Source: Arcanobacterium_A hippocoleae_A (GTDB taxonomy: Bacteria; Actinomycetota; Actinomycetes; Actinomycetales; Actinomycetaceae). From it: a stretch of 64,000 nt of DNA. How positions within the stretch are numbered: the stretch's first letter is position 1; every line of letters begins with the position of its first letter. Of this stretch, positions 9,689-20,700 are shown in pieces. The notes under the pieces were generated by a model, which saw nothing but the letters and a program-made list of their open reading frames with translations, did no database searches and had not been told where the DNA came from. A program made the translations under genes and the position numbers. The stretch lies in NCBI GenBank assembly GCA_040360365.1, contig CP136412.1; one strand, given 5' to 3'.

Positions 9689-11128
9689 TTAATGTTTACT
9701 GCGCGTGGCCGGAAAACTATTCTCGACCCAAATTTCGGTTTCGAGTTCGCCTGGTAAATATTTATTTCCCAAAGCTGTAAAACGGCCGTCGGGATTAGCT
9801 TCAAAATCCTTGAGCGCCGCAAAAGCCCACTTCCCGAGCAGCAGAATTGCCACAAGATTGATTGCAGTCATAAAAAACATGGAAGTATCGGCGAAAGTCC
9901 AGACGAATTTAATTTCAGCCAATCCGCCAACAAAAATCGACACAAGAACCGCTATCTTCAACCCGGTAAGTGCGTGTTTATTTGCGGTCAGATAATCCAT
10001 ATTCACTTCAGCATATGCGTAGTTTCCAATAAGTGTGGAGAAAGCAAAAACAACAATCAGCAGCACCATAATTGGCAGCACCCAGCCGCCAAGCGAATCA
10101 GTTGCCGAAGCAGCCGTCAGCGTCGAGCTCTCCACATCTTGACCCGGCGTATAAATACCGGAAGAAAGAATAATAAACGCGGTTGCGCTGCAAACAATAA
10201 TTGTGTCCACAAACACGCCGAAGCTCTGAATCAGACCCTGCCGCGCCGGATGAATCGTAGTTGCCGTAGAAGCTGCGTTAGGAGCAGAACCCATCCCGGC
10301 TTCATTCGAATAAAGACCGCGTTTCACGCCATTCAGGAGCGCAGCAATAATCCCGCCGGCAATCCCGCCGGCTGCTTGCCGGAAACCAAAAGCAGACGCA
10401 AAAATCGCGCCAAAAACATCATCAATCTGATCATAATTCACAACAATTACCCCAAATGCAATCGCGATATAAAGCACCGCCATGCTCGGAGCCATCCACT
10501 CAGTCACTTTCGCCACAGAACGCATTCCGCCCAAGATTGCAGCCGCAGCAAAAGCCGTAATTATTAGAGAAGTAACCCACAGCGGGATGGAATAATAATG
10601 CTCAATCGTGACCGCAATTGTATTTGCCTGCACCATTTCAAAAGCAATTCCGTAAGTGAAAATAAGGGCGGCAGCAAATACAGCGCCCCACTTCCAAGAG
10701 CGTAAACCGCGCCAAATATAGAACGCCGGACCGCCGCGGAAAGTTCCGTCGCGCCAGGGCATTTTAAAAATTTGGGCAAGCGTTGCTTCGATAAACGCAG
10801 TTGCCATCCCGATGATTGCAACCAGCCACATCCAAAAGACTGATCCTGCGCCGCCCGTCGTTATCGCAACAGCCACACCGGCAATATTTCCGGTTCCGAC
10901 GCGCGCCGCGAGACCGACTGCGAAAGCTTGGAAAGCTGATATTCCGCCGTCTTGATCTGCGGAACGGCGCGATGCCTTCAGCATTGAAAACATTCGCCGG
11001 AAATGGCGGAACTGCAGGCCGCGGGTGCGGATTGTAAAGTAGATGCCGGCGCCGGTAAGTAAGCTGATGAGAAACCAGCCGTAAATCCAGTCATTAATAC
11101 TGCTTAGCCATGCTGTGATTGCGTCCAT
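9689..11128 (-). CDS. Alanine/glycine:cation symporter (AGCS family)
   Basis: 479 residues, unbroken. About ten to eleven membrane helices. Signatures: AFAVGLAARVGTGNIAGVA, with the GTGNIAG substrate/Na+ site, and GLYSNEAGMGSAPNAAS in the middle. Family members take up L- or D-alanine or glycine with Na+. The start ATG at 11128 follows AAAGGGA. It stands alone between genes of the same strand and an intergenic region. Confidence 0.93.
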   Translation of the reverse strand: MDAITAWLSSINDWIYGWFLISLLTGAGIYFTIRTRGLQFRHFRRMFSMLKASRRSADQDGGISAFQAFAVGLAARVGTGNIAGVAVAITTGGAGSVFWMWLVAIIGMATAFIEATLAQIFKMPWRDGTFRGGPAFYIWRGLRSWKWGAVFAAALIFTYGIAFEMVQANTIAVTIEHYYSIPLWVTSLIITAFAAAAILGGMRSVAKVTEWMAPSMAVLYIAIAFGVIVVNYDQIDDVFGAIFASAFGFRQAAGGIAGGIIAALLNGVKRGLYSNEAGMGSAPNAASTATTIHPARQGLIQSFGVFVDTIIVCSATAFIILSSGIYTPGQDVESSTLTAASATDSLGGWVLPIMVLLIVVFAFSTLIGNYAYAEVNMDYLTANKHALTGLKIAVLVSIFVGGLAEIKFVWTFADTSMFFMTAINLVAILLLGKWAFAALKDFEANPDGRFTALGNKYLPGELETEIWVENSFPATRSKH

Positions 11129-11549
11129 TACTATCCCTTTACTTAATATGCGGTTCGTGAAAAGCTGAGATGCTCACGAAATCGTGGTACTGAAAATTAG
11201 TTTTCGGTTTTTGTTGATATATGCAGCTTAAACATATTATTTTCAGAAAAATATTCGAACTATGGAATATTCTGCGATAGGTTAATGGTTGGTATCAAGT
11301 GTTTTTAGAGTATGCAATATCACCCAGTAAAGTAAAAAGTGAGTAAAAGTGTATTGTTGATTCGTTTAAATGTGAGCAATTAGCGCAGCTGCGGTATTCT
11401 TCATTTGTTGGCTGTGCCGGAAATATGCGGTAACTATGCAGGCGGCAGCTGCTGCAGGAATTTTAATTTTCCAGTGTGGTAAATCGGGCTTTGTTACCTT
11501 TTTATTACTTTGCAGCAGAGCTTTTTCGGCTTAATCTGGAAGGAACTTG
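11129..11549. other. Intergenic region between divergent genes
   Basis: 421 bp between the alanine symporter (minus) and a CDF-like transporter (plus). AT-rich in 11200-11350. I see no RNA gene, no strong hairpin and no clear promoter beyond AT-rich segments. Confidence 0.5.
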
Positions 11550-12140
11550 ATGTCAATTCGTCTTGTACTTTGGCTTGTTGCAGCGATTAATGCGTTATTT
11601 TTCATCACTGAAATGTGTGCGGCAATTTTCGCCGGTTCGGTTTCGCTTTTCGCTGATTCGGTTGATTTCTTTGAAGACGGAGCAATTGCGGCTCTGGTAA
11701 TGCTTGCTCTTGGTTGGACGGCCCGCCGTCGAAAGACGGTCGCGATTATTCTTTCCGGGATTATTTTACTTCCGGCAGCTGCGGCAATCGTGACTGCGAT
11801 TCAAAAGCTCATTGCGCCGAGTTTGCCGTCTGGTACAGCGATTACGGTTACGGCAATTGCCGCGCTTGCTGTGAATCTCTTATGTGCGGCAATGCTTGCG
11901 GCATATCGCCGCGGTTCGGGAACTTTGCTGCGTGCTGCCTGGCTTGCGGCGCGAAATGATGCGATTGCTAGTATTTTGATTATTGCTACCGGTTTGGTAA
12001 CTGCTGCAACTGCGACGTTTTACTTCGACGCGGCCGTCGGCGTAATTGTGGCATTGATTAATTTGCGTGCGGCGAAAGAAGTTTGGGAAGCTGCGCACGG
12101 GGAAATGGAAGACGAATACGTCGATTTGCTTTCGGAATGA
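11550..12140 (+). CDS. Short cation diffusion facilitator-like membrane transporter
   Basis: 196 residues, unbroken, with about six membrane helices. The second helix carries FADSVDFFEDGAIA, in the place of the CDF metal site (usual form LADSxHxxxD). The fifth carries AARNDAIASILIIA, where CDF proteins have HxxxD. The C-terminal cytosolic domain of full-length CDF proteins (about 300 residues) is missing. The His residues of the zinc site are replaced by Asp/Asn, so the metal may differ or transport may be lost. The start ATG at 11550 follows GGAAGGA. Confidence 0.7.
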   Translation: MSIRLVLWLVAAINALFFITEMCAAIFAGSVSLFADSVDFFEDGAIAALVMLALGWTARRRKTVAIILSGIILLPAAAAIVTAIQKLIAPSLPSGTAITVTAIAALAVNLLCAAMLAAYRRGSGTLLRAAWLAARNDAIASILIIATGLVTAATATFYFDAAVGVIVALINLRAAKEVWEAAHGEMEDEYVDLLSE

Positions 12141-12192
12141 ATTTGCAATCTGTGAGTTTGTAATCTGTGAGTTTGCGTTTTGGGGAATTGGA

Positions 12193-12235
12193 AAAGGCTA
12201 GCAGGCTGGATGTTTTCTGCAATCTGCTAGCCTTT
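12193..12235. terminator. Bidirectional rho-independent terminator
   Basis: AAAGGCTAGCAG (12193-12204) pairs perfectly with CTGCTAGCCTTT (12224-12235). It lies between the convergent CDF-like gene and bioY, with A and T tails on both sides. Confidence 0.85.
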
Positions 12236-12280
12236 GCTTTGCGGTGAATTTAAGTGCGGTTCGCCTGAGGTCTGGTAATC

Positions 12281-12859
12281 TTACGCGGCAGACTCAGGTG
12301 ATTTATCTGCAATCAACAGTGCGAAAGAGCTTGCAATCGCTAATTTAATTGCATCGCCAATGAGGAATGGCGTTACACCTGCTGTGAGCAGAGTGCTGAA
12401 GCTGAACATTCCGTTCGATGCAAGGAAACCGCCGAGCCAAATTAGGCCGGGAAGATACGGTATTGCAAGACCGATAGCTGGGATGGCGATTGCGCGCCAC
12501 CCATGCAGACCTTTCGCTGTGAGTCGGGATACGGTGTAAGCTGCAGCAATAAATCCGAGTACGAATCCGAAAGAAGCACCGATTCCGGAAGTGCCGCCGG
12601 AGAGGATTGGGGCGCCGAGGGCTGCAAGGGATGCGTAAATTGCAAGCCCGCCAGCAGCTGATTTGTGATGTGCAAGCAAGCCGACAAGTACGACGGCTAA
12701 AGTCTGGCCGGTAACCGGAATTGGTTTGAGCGGAATCACGATTTGTGCAAGCAATGCAACGATTGCGGCACTTGCTGCTGCTTCGCGAAGCGGCGCCCAG
12801 CTTGCAATCCGAAGTTTTGTTAACGCGGATGGGGAAGCGAAACCTTTTTGCATCGTCAT
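12281..12859 (-). CDS. bioY: BioY biotin transporter substrate-binding subunit
   Basis: 192 residues from the ATG at 12859, chosen because AGGA lies about eight bases upstream and the longer N-terminal extension is not family-like. BioY is the S component of ECF-type biotin importers and binds biotin in the membrane. Signature PVTGQTLAVVLVGLLA, then LAALGAPILSGGTSG; six membrane helices. The A and T components (BioM, BioN) are not in this window, so it may use a shared ECF module or work alone. It is divergent from birA and sits beside the acyl-CoA carboxylase genes, which need biotin. Confidence 0.92.
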   Translation of the reverse strand: MTMQKGFASPSALTKLRIASWAPLREAAASAAIVALLAQIVIPLKPIPVTGQTLAVVLVGLLAHHKSAAGGLAIYASLAALGAPILSGGTSGIGASFGFVLGFIAAAYTVSRLTAKGLHGWRAIAIPAIGLAIPYLPGLIWLGGFLASNGMFSFSTLLTAGVTPFLIGDAIKLAIASSFALLIADKSPESAA

Positions 12860-13286
12860 TTGAACTTTCCTAAGTGGTGTTGGCTGACGTATTTTGCGGT
12901 TCGGTATGCGGGGTGACTCCTGGTTGACGGGGGTCGATGCAGACGGGCGAACCGTTGGTAGCAAGTGTTGCACAGGATTTTCCGGTTCGCCAGTGCGTAA
13001 TTTATTTCCGACGGGTGTGTTGAATCGGCGGTGCTGACGTTTTCTGTATCTGTTTTTGCTAGCAGATTAGCAGATATTCTGTGGTTTGCTGTGTGTGTTT
13101 TAGGTGCGAAGATTCTGTTTTTATTGTTGTGCACCTCATATTTTTTCATTTTTCGCAGATGTGAAGCGTCACAAAATTGCTGCCGGGTTTGAAAGCGGTT
13201 GACGAATAAGCGTACGGCGATGTTAGGCTAGAGAAAACGGAGCGCGCTCCATTTTCTTGTTCATTTGCGAAGAAACGGCGAAATAC
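12860..13286. promoter_or_regulatory. Divergent bioY/birA promoter region
   Basis: 427 bp without a gene. A possible -35 (TTGACG, 13199-13204) faces birA with no strong -10 at the right distance (GTTAGG 17 bp on). A perfect 12-bp palindrome GGAGCGCGCTCC lies at 13239-13250, just downstream of where transcription would begin. It could be a repressor site; the repressor is unknown and BirA here has no DNA-binding domain. Confidence 0.4.
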
Positions 13287-14094
13287 ATGGGAAAAACCAA
13301 GCAATTCAAGCTTCTGCGAAACGAAACTGCATCCGTTGCATACATCGAAAGTCTAACCTCAACCCAAGACTATTTGCACAATCAGTGGCGTGAACTTCCG
13401 CAATTCGCAGTCTGTCTCACAGATTTTCAAGAACATGGCCGCGGCCGTTATCTGCGCACCTGGCAAGCATCCGCAAAAACCTCGCTCCTGCTTTCCATAC
13501 TCGTTCCGCTTAGCTCACGCAAATACGGTTGGGCAGCACTTGCCGGCGCACTTGCCGCCCGTGAAGCTTGCGCACAAATAGTGCCGTCGAAACAAATCCT
13601 CGTGAAATGGCCTAACGACGTAGTAAACCCGCAGGGAGAAAAATCGCTGGAATTCTCGGCGAAGTATTTGGCGAACGCAGCGGCCAACTTTTCGGCGCAA
13701 TCGGAGTAGGAATAAACATCTGCCAGACCAAAAACGAACTGCTTCCCAAAGCAACTTCACTTGCAGCAATCGCTCCTGACGCTGTCAGTGATTTCGAAAG
13801 TACACGCGAAAATCTTGCCGTAATCTTCGTGCGTGAACTAAAAAATATCTTGCACTCGAAAGCAATGCAATGCTTGCCCTGCTCAAACCGCACTGTATCG
13901 ATATCGGTCAAGAACGGGTGTATGCCGTCGGAGATAAACAAATTTCAGGAACCGTCCGCGGTATTACTGACGACGGATCGCTCATCATCGGCAGCCAAAT
14001 ATTTACACACACCGACATGGCCCGTGCCGCACTCGCTGAAACCGACCTTAACGAATCCGGTATCCCAATCGACGGCACCGCCCGAGCACAGTAA
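13287..14094 (+). CDS. birA: Biotin--[acetyl-CoA-carboxylase] ligase, monofunctional
   Basis: 269 residues after two A-run shifts (near 13640 and 13842) are repaired. It attaches biotin to the carrier domain encoded by the next gene. Motifs: STQDYL, GRGRYLRTW (usual form GRGRxGRxW), KWPNDV, GEKIAGILGE and GIGINI-like GVGINI. A C-terminal SH3-like domain follows (GDKQISGTVRGITDDGSL). There is no N-terminal winged helix, so it is not a repressor. The start ATG at 13287 precedes the conserved region; an earlier in-frame TTG exists. First gene of the plus-strand fatty acid block. Confidence 0.9.
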
Positions 14095-14250
14095 ACAAAT
14101 CGTAAAACCGCAGCAAACACCGGCAGTTTGCAAAACCAAAGCAAACAAGAGCAAAAGCGGGCAGCTGCCGGCAAAAACTTCTCAGACTTAAAAACAATGC
14201 GAAAAATCAAGAAATCGCGAAAAAGAAGATAAGAAGCAGAAGGATGAAAA

Positions 14251-16015
14251 ATGAAGCTTTTAATTGCAAATCGTGGAGAAATCGCGGTGCGGATTATTCG
14301 CACATGCCGTGACCTGGGGATTGCAAGTGTCGTGGGATACTGCGATTTTGAGCGTGATGCACAGTACGTGCTGCTCGCCGACGAAGCATACGCGCTTGGA
14401 GAAAACGCGAATGCATTCATGGACGGTGATGCTTTCCTCGCAATTGCAAAACGTGCAGGTGCGACGGCGATTCATCCCGGATACGGTTTCCTATCTGAAT
14501 CTGCTGAATTTGCGCAGGCAGTGCAGAACGCTGGTCTGATATGGGTTGGTCCGGAATCCAGTGCGTTGAAAGCGCTCGGCGATAAAGCAAGCGCCCGTGC
14601 AGTAGCTGCAAGTGTAAACGTGAATCCGGTTCCCGGTTGCGAACATGCTGAACTGACTAACGCGAATGTAGAAGAATTCATTGCCGTGCACGGATACCCC
14701 GTCGTAATAAAAAAGTTGACGGCGGCGGCGGACACGGAATCAAGATAATTCACGACGAACGCGGGCTGACCGAATATTTCCAACTCAACACCGCACCCGT
14801 GCAAGGTGTAATCGTAGAGAAATTCCTTGAACAGGCACGGCACGTTGAAACTCAATGTCTGCGTGATTCGTACGGAAATTTTACCGTTGTTTCAACTCGT
14901 GATTGTTCACTGCAGCGACGGAACCAGAAACTAATTGAGGAAGCGCCGGCTTTTAATCTGCCGGCAAAAATCGAAACTGAACTTGTGGAAAACTCACGGA
15001 AACTTTTTGCAGCTGTCGGATTCGTAGGGGCGGGTACCTGTGAGTTTCTTTATGAGAATGGTGCGGTTTATTTCCTGGAAGTTAATCCGCGTTTGCAAGT
15101 AGAACACACCGTTTCGGAAGAAATAACGGGTGCGGATTTGGTGCGTGCCCAGCTCGAAATCGCTGCGGGCGGGAAACTTTCGGAAATCCCGCAAACACGC
15201 GGGCACAGTATTGAATTACGTATTACCAGTGAGAATCCAGATGCGAATATGATGCCGACGGCCGGCGTAATCACCCATCTTTCCTGGCCGCTTGGGAACG
15301 GGGTGCGGGTCGATACTGCGATTCGTGAGGGAGATGCCGTCGGCACTGAATTTGATTCGATGGTCGCGAAAATTATTGTGACAGCAGCAAGCCGCAGTGA
15401 AGCAATTGCGCGTGCAAAGCGCGCCTTGCGTGAATTTAATATTTCGGGAATTTCGACTCCGGTTCCGCTGTATGCAGCAATTTTGGAGACACCAGAATTC
15501 ATGTCGGGAATGTTTTCTACCCGCTGGCTGGAAACGGAATTCCTTCCAAAGTGGAGCGGGCAAGCAAATAACGGCAGTGCCGATATGCAAACTGCAGCGC
15601 GGGCGGCTCCGCTGACGCGGCCCAGCTGCTGGCAAATGCTGCAGAGAATCACACTTTCACAATTGAAATCGACGGCAAACGCGGCACAATAACTATTCCA
15701 AAAGAATTGATTGCCGCGCAGCGTCGGCACACGCTTCCCGCTCAGCCGCTGCGCCGCTCGAAACGGATTATGCAGGAACAAACACAGCAGGAACGTGACG
15801 GCAGTGTTACCTCTCCGATTCAGGCGCTTGTGCTGAAAGTGTGCACTTCCGCTGGTGCGCAGGTAAAAGAAGGAGATCTGCTCGTGGTGTTGGAGTCAAT
15901 GAAAATGGAGAGTTATGTGTATGCGCCCTGTGACGGAGTGGTGGCAGAAGTTGCAGTACGTGATGGAGAAAATGTGAGTCCGGGCGCATTGATTGCACAG
16001 ATTGCGGAGGCATAA
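14251..16015 (+). CDS. accC: Acyl-CoA carboxylase alpha chain: biotin carboxylase plus biotin carrier domain
   Basis: 588 residues after repairs at an A run (near 14710) and a G run (near 15609). It carboxylates biotin with ATP and bicarbonate. The N-terminal domain begins LLIANRGEIAVRIIRT. The ATP-grasp loop KKVDGGGGHGIKI is restored by the first repair. EVNPRLQVEHTVSE is the catalytic segment. The C-terminal carrier domain has the biotinylated Lys in LESMKMES, with Ser in place of the more usual Ala. The ribosome binding site AAGGA lies upstream. Its stop overlaps the accD start by one base (TAATG). It supplies malonyl-CoA for the downstream synthase. Confidence 0.93.
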
Positions 16016-17687
16016 TGCAGGAGAAGACAAACAAATCAGCGGCGAATTCGCTGCAGTCGGCGCCGGTATCGGTGCCTGGAAGCGGGTGCGGCACCGGCGG
16101 TCAGGCGCAGCTGCCGAGTGAGTATTTTACTATTGACCAGAGTTCAAATGTGATTGACCGTGAAAAGTTCCATGCTTTTGAGCTTAGCGTTATTAAATCT
16201 GCGGAGGAAAAGGCGCGTACTCGTCAGCATCCGAAAGGAAAACAGACTGCGCGCGAACGTATTGCGGAACTGGCAGATGAAGGCAGCTTCCAGGAGATTG
16301 GGCGTTTTGCCGGCGGTAATATCGGGCATGGTTTTACCGGAGCTGGCGTGGTTACCGGAATTGGGCGGGTGCATGGGCGGCAGGTGGCAATCTATGTACA
16401 GGATTTTTCCGTTGCCGGCGGTACTCTTGGCGAAGCTGAGGGGAATAAAATTATTGCCGTCATTGATAAGGCGCTCGAATTGCAGATTCCGGTGATTGGA
16501 ATCATGGATTCGGGCGGTGCGCGGATTCAAGAAGGTGTGGTGGCGCTTGGGCAGTATGGGCGAATTTTTAAGCGTACATGCCAAGCTTCAGGGAAGATTC
16601 CGCAGATTTCACTGATTTTGGGACCGTGTGCCGGCGGTGCAGTTTATAGTCCGGCACTTACCGATTTCGTGATTATGACCCGTGATAATTCGCATATGTT
16701 CGTCACCGGGCCGGATGTGGTGCGTTCGACCACGGGCGAGGAAGTAAGTTTTGCTGATTTAGGCGGAGCAGATGTGCATAATTTTCAATCGGGCGTGGCG
16801 CACTATCTTGCAGATGATGAAGCAGATGCAATTGATTATACAAAGACGCTGCTTTCGTATCTGCCGGCAAACTCGAATCAGGATGTACCGATTTATGAGT
16901 ATGATGAGGATTTTTCCGAATCTGGAAAACTGCAATGTGCCGGTCTTGATCGGCTGGTTCCGGAGTCTTCGCGTCAGCCTTATGATATGGCGGCTGTGGT
17001 TGAGGAAATTGTGGACTACGGAGAGTTTGTGCAGGTACAGGAGCATTTCGCGCGGAACGTGCTTGTCGGTTTTGCTTGCATTAATGGGCAGAGTGTGGGA
17101 ATTGTGGCGAATCAGCCGCTGTTTGATGCGGGCACGCTTGATGTGGATGCTTCGGAGAAAGCGGCGCGTTTTGTGCAGATGTGCGACGCATTTGGTTTAC
17201 CTGTGGTGACGCTTGTGGATGTGCCGGGATACCGTCCGGGAGCTGAGCAGGAACATGCGGGGATTATTCGCCGCGGGGCGAAAATGATTTGGGCGTATTC
17301 CACGGCAAGCGTGCCGTTGGTGACAGTTATTTTACGTAAGGCGTACGGCGGGGCGTATATCGTTATGGGTTCAAAATCTCTTGGCGGAGATTTTGTGTAT
17401 GCCTGGCCGGGGGCAGAAATTGCGGTGCTTGGCGCTGAGGGTGCCGTCGCAATCGTACATCGCCGTGATCTTGCTGCAGCGCGGGCGGAAGGAAATGAAG
17501 ATCAGGTGCGGACGGTGCTTTGCGAGAAATATCGCCGGGAAAATGTGAATCCGTATCTTTCTGTAGCGCGTGGGGAGGTAGATGGAATTATTCCCCTTCT
17601 CGGACCCGTGAGATTATTGCGAAATCACTTGCGAATCTGCGTTCAAAACGTAAATGCGGCTACCGTCACGGAAATATGCCGATGTGA
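16015..17687 (+). CDS. accD: Acyl-CoA carboxylase beta chain (carboxyltransferase)
   Basis: 557 residues. One shift in a C run near 17595 is repaired, giving the end RSKRKCGYRHGNMPM. It moves the carboxyl group from biotin to acetyl- or propionyl-CoA. Crotonase-type carboxyltransferase motifs: GGTLGEAEGNKI, MDSGGARIQEGV, GPCAGGAVYSPAL in the N-half; DVPGYRPGAEQEHAGIIRRGAK and RKAYGGAYIVMGSK in the C-half. The first 40 residues are Ser/Gly-rich and probably disordered. Translationally coupled to accC. Confidence 0.94.
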
Positions 17688-17752
17688 GATATCGGATTTT
17701 GAAACTAATCGGATAAATTTTTTAGATTTTTAAACACTAGTAAAGGTATAAA

Positions 17753-20700
17753 ATGACTACTCTTTTCGAAAAACTGAACTCTGGTACACCTTATTTATTG
17801 CAATTTGCTGGGCAGGCGTCGCCATGGCGGGAGGAGCTTTCCCGGTTGCGTGCCGATTTTCCGACGGCGGGCAAACTTGCAAAGCTCCAGGAAATGAGCG
17901 AAAAAATACTTGCACCGGTACTTCCGGAGCTGACGCAGATTACTGGCGGGAAGCTGGATTTGCTCAGTGAACAGGTTCCGAATGCAGCTTTCGCATCGGT
18001 TCCGGGAATTCTGCTTTGCCAATATGCCGGATTGCAGGAGCTGGCATTGGCGGCGAAACCGGCGGCAGTGCTCGGATATTCGCAAGGGGTGCTTGCGGCT
18101 GAATTAGTAAAAGAAAGCGAGCTGAGTAATTCGAATCCGCTTCCGGCTGCGGAAAGTGAATTATTGCCTGATTCGAAGCTGCAGCCGCAGCATGGTAAAG
18201 CTGATCAGCCGAGTGGATTTGCGGTGAAGATTTTTGCTGCTGCGCGGTTAATCGGTGCTGCTGCCGCACATACTGCGCGGAGAATTGGCAGTGTTCCGCG
18301 TGGTGAATTGACTTCGATGCTTGCAGTGCGGGGAATGCCGATTGCGCAAATTGAAACGCTTGCAGCCGAGTGCGGGGTGACTCTGGCAATTATAAACGCA
18401 CCGAATCGGGCCGCGCTTTCCGGGAATCCGTTATCGCTTGCGAAAGCGGCGAAGCAGATTGCGGAAAGTGCTGCCGCGCAGCAGCAAGCTTTGGATGAAA
18501 AGCTTACGGGTTCTCAGGCGCTTACTCCGAGCTGTGAGTTTCTTCCGGTTGACGTGCCGTTTCATACTCCGCTGCTCGAACCTGCGGTTGAATTGGTGAA
18601 AAAGTGGGCGCAGTGCTGTGATTTTGGGGCGCTGGATGTTGCCGGGCTTGCACGTGTGGTTCTTACGGATCCGGTTGATTGGCATGCGCAGATTTCACAG
18701 GCGTTAAAGCTGAAGCCGGAATGGATTGTTGATCTTGGACCGGGGGCTTCGCTGCGGACGATTACTGCTGCGCAAACTGCAGGTTTAGGTATTGGAGTTG
18801 TGGAAGCGGGAGATTCTGGCGGGCGTGATTTGCTGAAAACTCCTGGCGCGGTTTTTCAAAAGTCGGCGGATTATTCGCAGTATATTCCGACTGTTGCACT
18901 TCTTGACGGGAAGAAAGTGCTTGAAACGCGTTTTACGCGCTTGACCGGGCGTGCTCCGGTGCTGCTCGCGGGAATGACTCCAACCACTGTTGAAGCAGAT
19001 ATTGTGGCTGCTGCTGCGAATGCTGGTTATTGGGCGGAAATGGCTGGCGGCGGTCAGGTGACTGAGGAGGTGTTCCTTGAGAATCTTACGGATTTGAAAG
19101 CAAAGCTGAATCCGGGGCACACTGCACAGTTTAACGCAATGTTTATGGATCGGTACTTGTGGAATCTGCAGTTTGGCGCGCAGCATATTGTGAGTCGCGA
19201 ACGCCGAAATGGTGCGCCTTTTGATGGTCTTGTTATTTCTGCGGGTATTCCGGAGCTGGAGGAAGCTGTCGGGATTTTGCAGGAGCTGCGGGCGGCGGGT
19301 TTCCCGTATATTGCGTTTAAGCCGGGGACTGTCGGTCAAATTCGGCAGGTACTTGCGATTGCGAAAGAAGTTCCAGATTTTCCGGTGATTTTGATGGTGG
19401 AGGACGGTCATGCCGGCGGGCATCACTCGTGGGAGGATCTTGAACATTTGCTTCTTGGGACTTATGCGCAGATTCGTGCGCAGGAAAATACGGTGCTTTG
19501 TGTTGGCGGCGGACTCGGTGATCCGGTGCGGGCAGCGAAGTTTCTCACTGGTGAATGGGCGCGTGAGTATGCGAATTCGGTGATGCCGGTGGATGGAGTT
19601 TTTATCGGGACGACGGCGATGACGGCGCGGGAAGCGCATACTACTGATACGGTGAAAGAGCTGCTTGTGAATACTCCTGGTATTCCGTTTACGCACAATA
19701 ATGGTTGGGTTGGTTCCGGGCAGGTAAGCGGGGGATGACTTCCGGGCTTTCGCATTTGCATGCGGATATGTATGAAATTGATAATTCTGCCGCGGATGCG
19801 TCGCGTTTGTTAACGCAGGCTGGTGATGCCGAATTCCGTGCTGCTCATCGTGAGGAAATTATTGCTGCGATTAATGCTACTGCGAAACCGTATTTTGGTG
19901 AATTGGAGCAAATGACGTATGAGCAAGTGCTGCGCCGTTATGCGGAACTTACTTATCCGAATGCGGATTCTTCGTGGCAGGTGCGTTTTCATGAACTGCT
20001 GCAGCGCTGTGAAGCACGTTTGAGTGCGGTGGAATCGGGGGAGATTGAAACGATTTTCCCGCATTTGGAGCAGGCGGCAGATCCGCAAAAGTGTATTGCT
20101 GAGCTGATTGCGGCGTATCCGCGTGCAATTCGGACTACGTTTACTGTGCTTGATGCGGCATGGTTTATTGAGTTGTGTCGGAAATATCCAAAACCGGTGC
20201 CTTTTGTGCCGGCAATTGATGAGAGTTTGCTGAAGTGGTGGGGCAGTGATGGGCTTTGGCAGTCGCATGATGCCCGTTATAGTGCGGATCAGGTTCGGGT
20301 GATTCCTGGTCCGGTGTCGGTGGCGGCAATTACGAGTGTGAATGAGCCGATTTCTGATATTCTTGCGCGTTATGAGGCGCAAGCGCTTGCTGATTTGGCA
20401 GGGTTGGCGGAGCTGGAAGCTGGCGGCTGTGCAGCTGCAGGTGCGGCAGTGCCGACGGCGGAGATTTTTCGCGTCTCGCTCCGAGTTTTGCGGAATATAT
20501 AAAACGGGTGCCGCATATTCTTTGGCATGGGCATTTGATGGTGAATCCGGCGCGGGTGCTGGATCAGTATCGTGTGGAGAAAACTGACGCTGGTTATGAT
20601 TTGCTGATTGATCTTGATACTTTGTGGGATGATACTGCAGCTGCGCAGCATGCGGTGCGGATTTTACGGATTCCGCTTGTGCTTAATGATATTGCGGCCG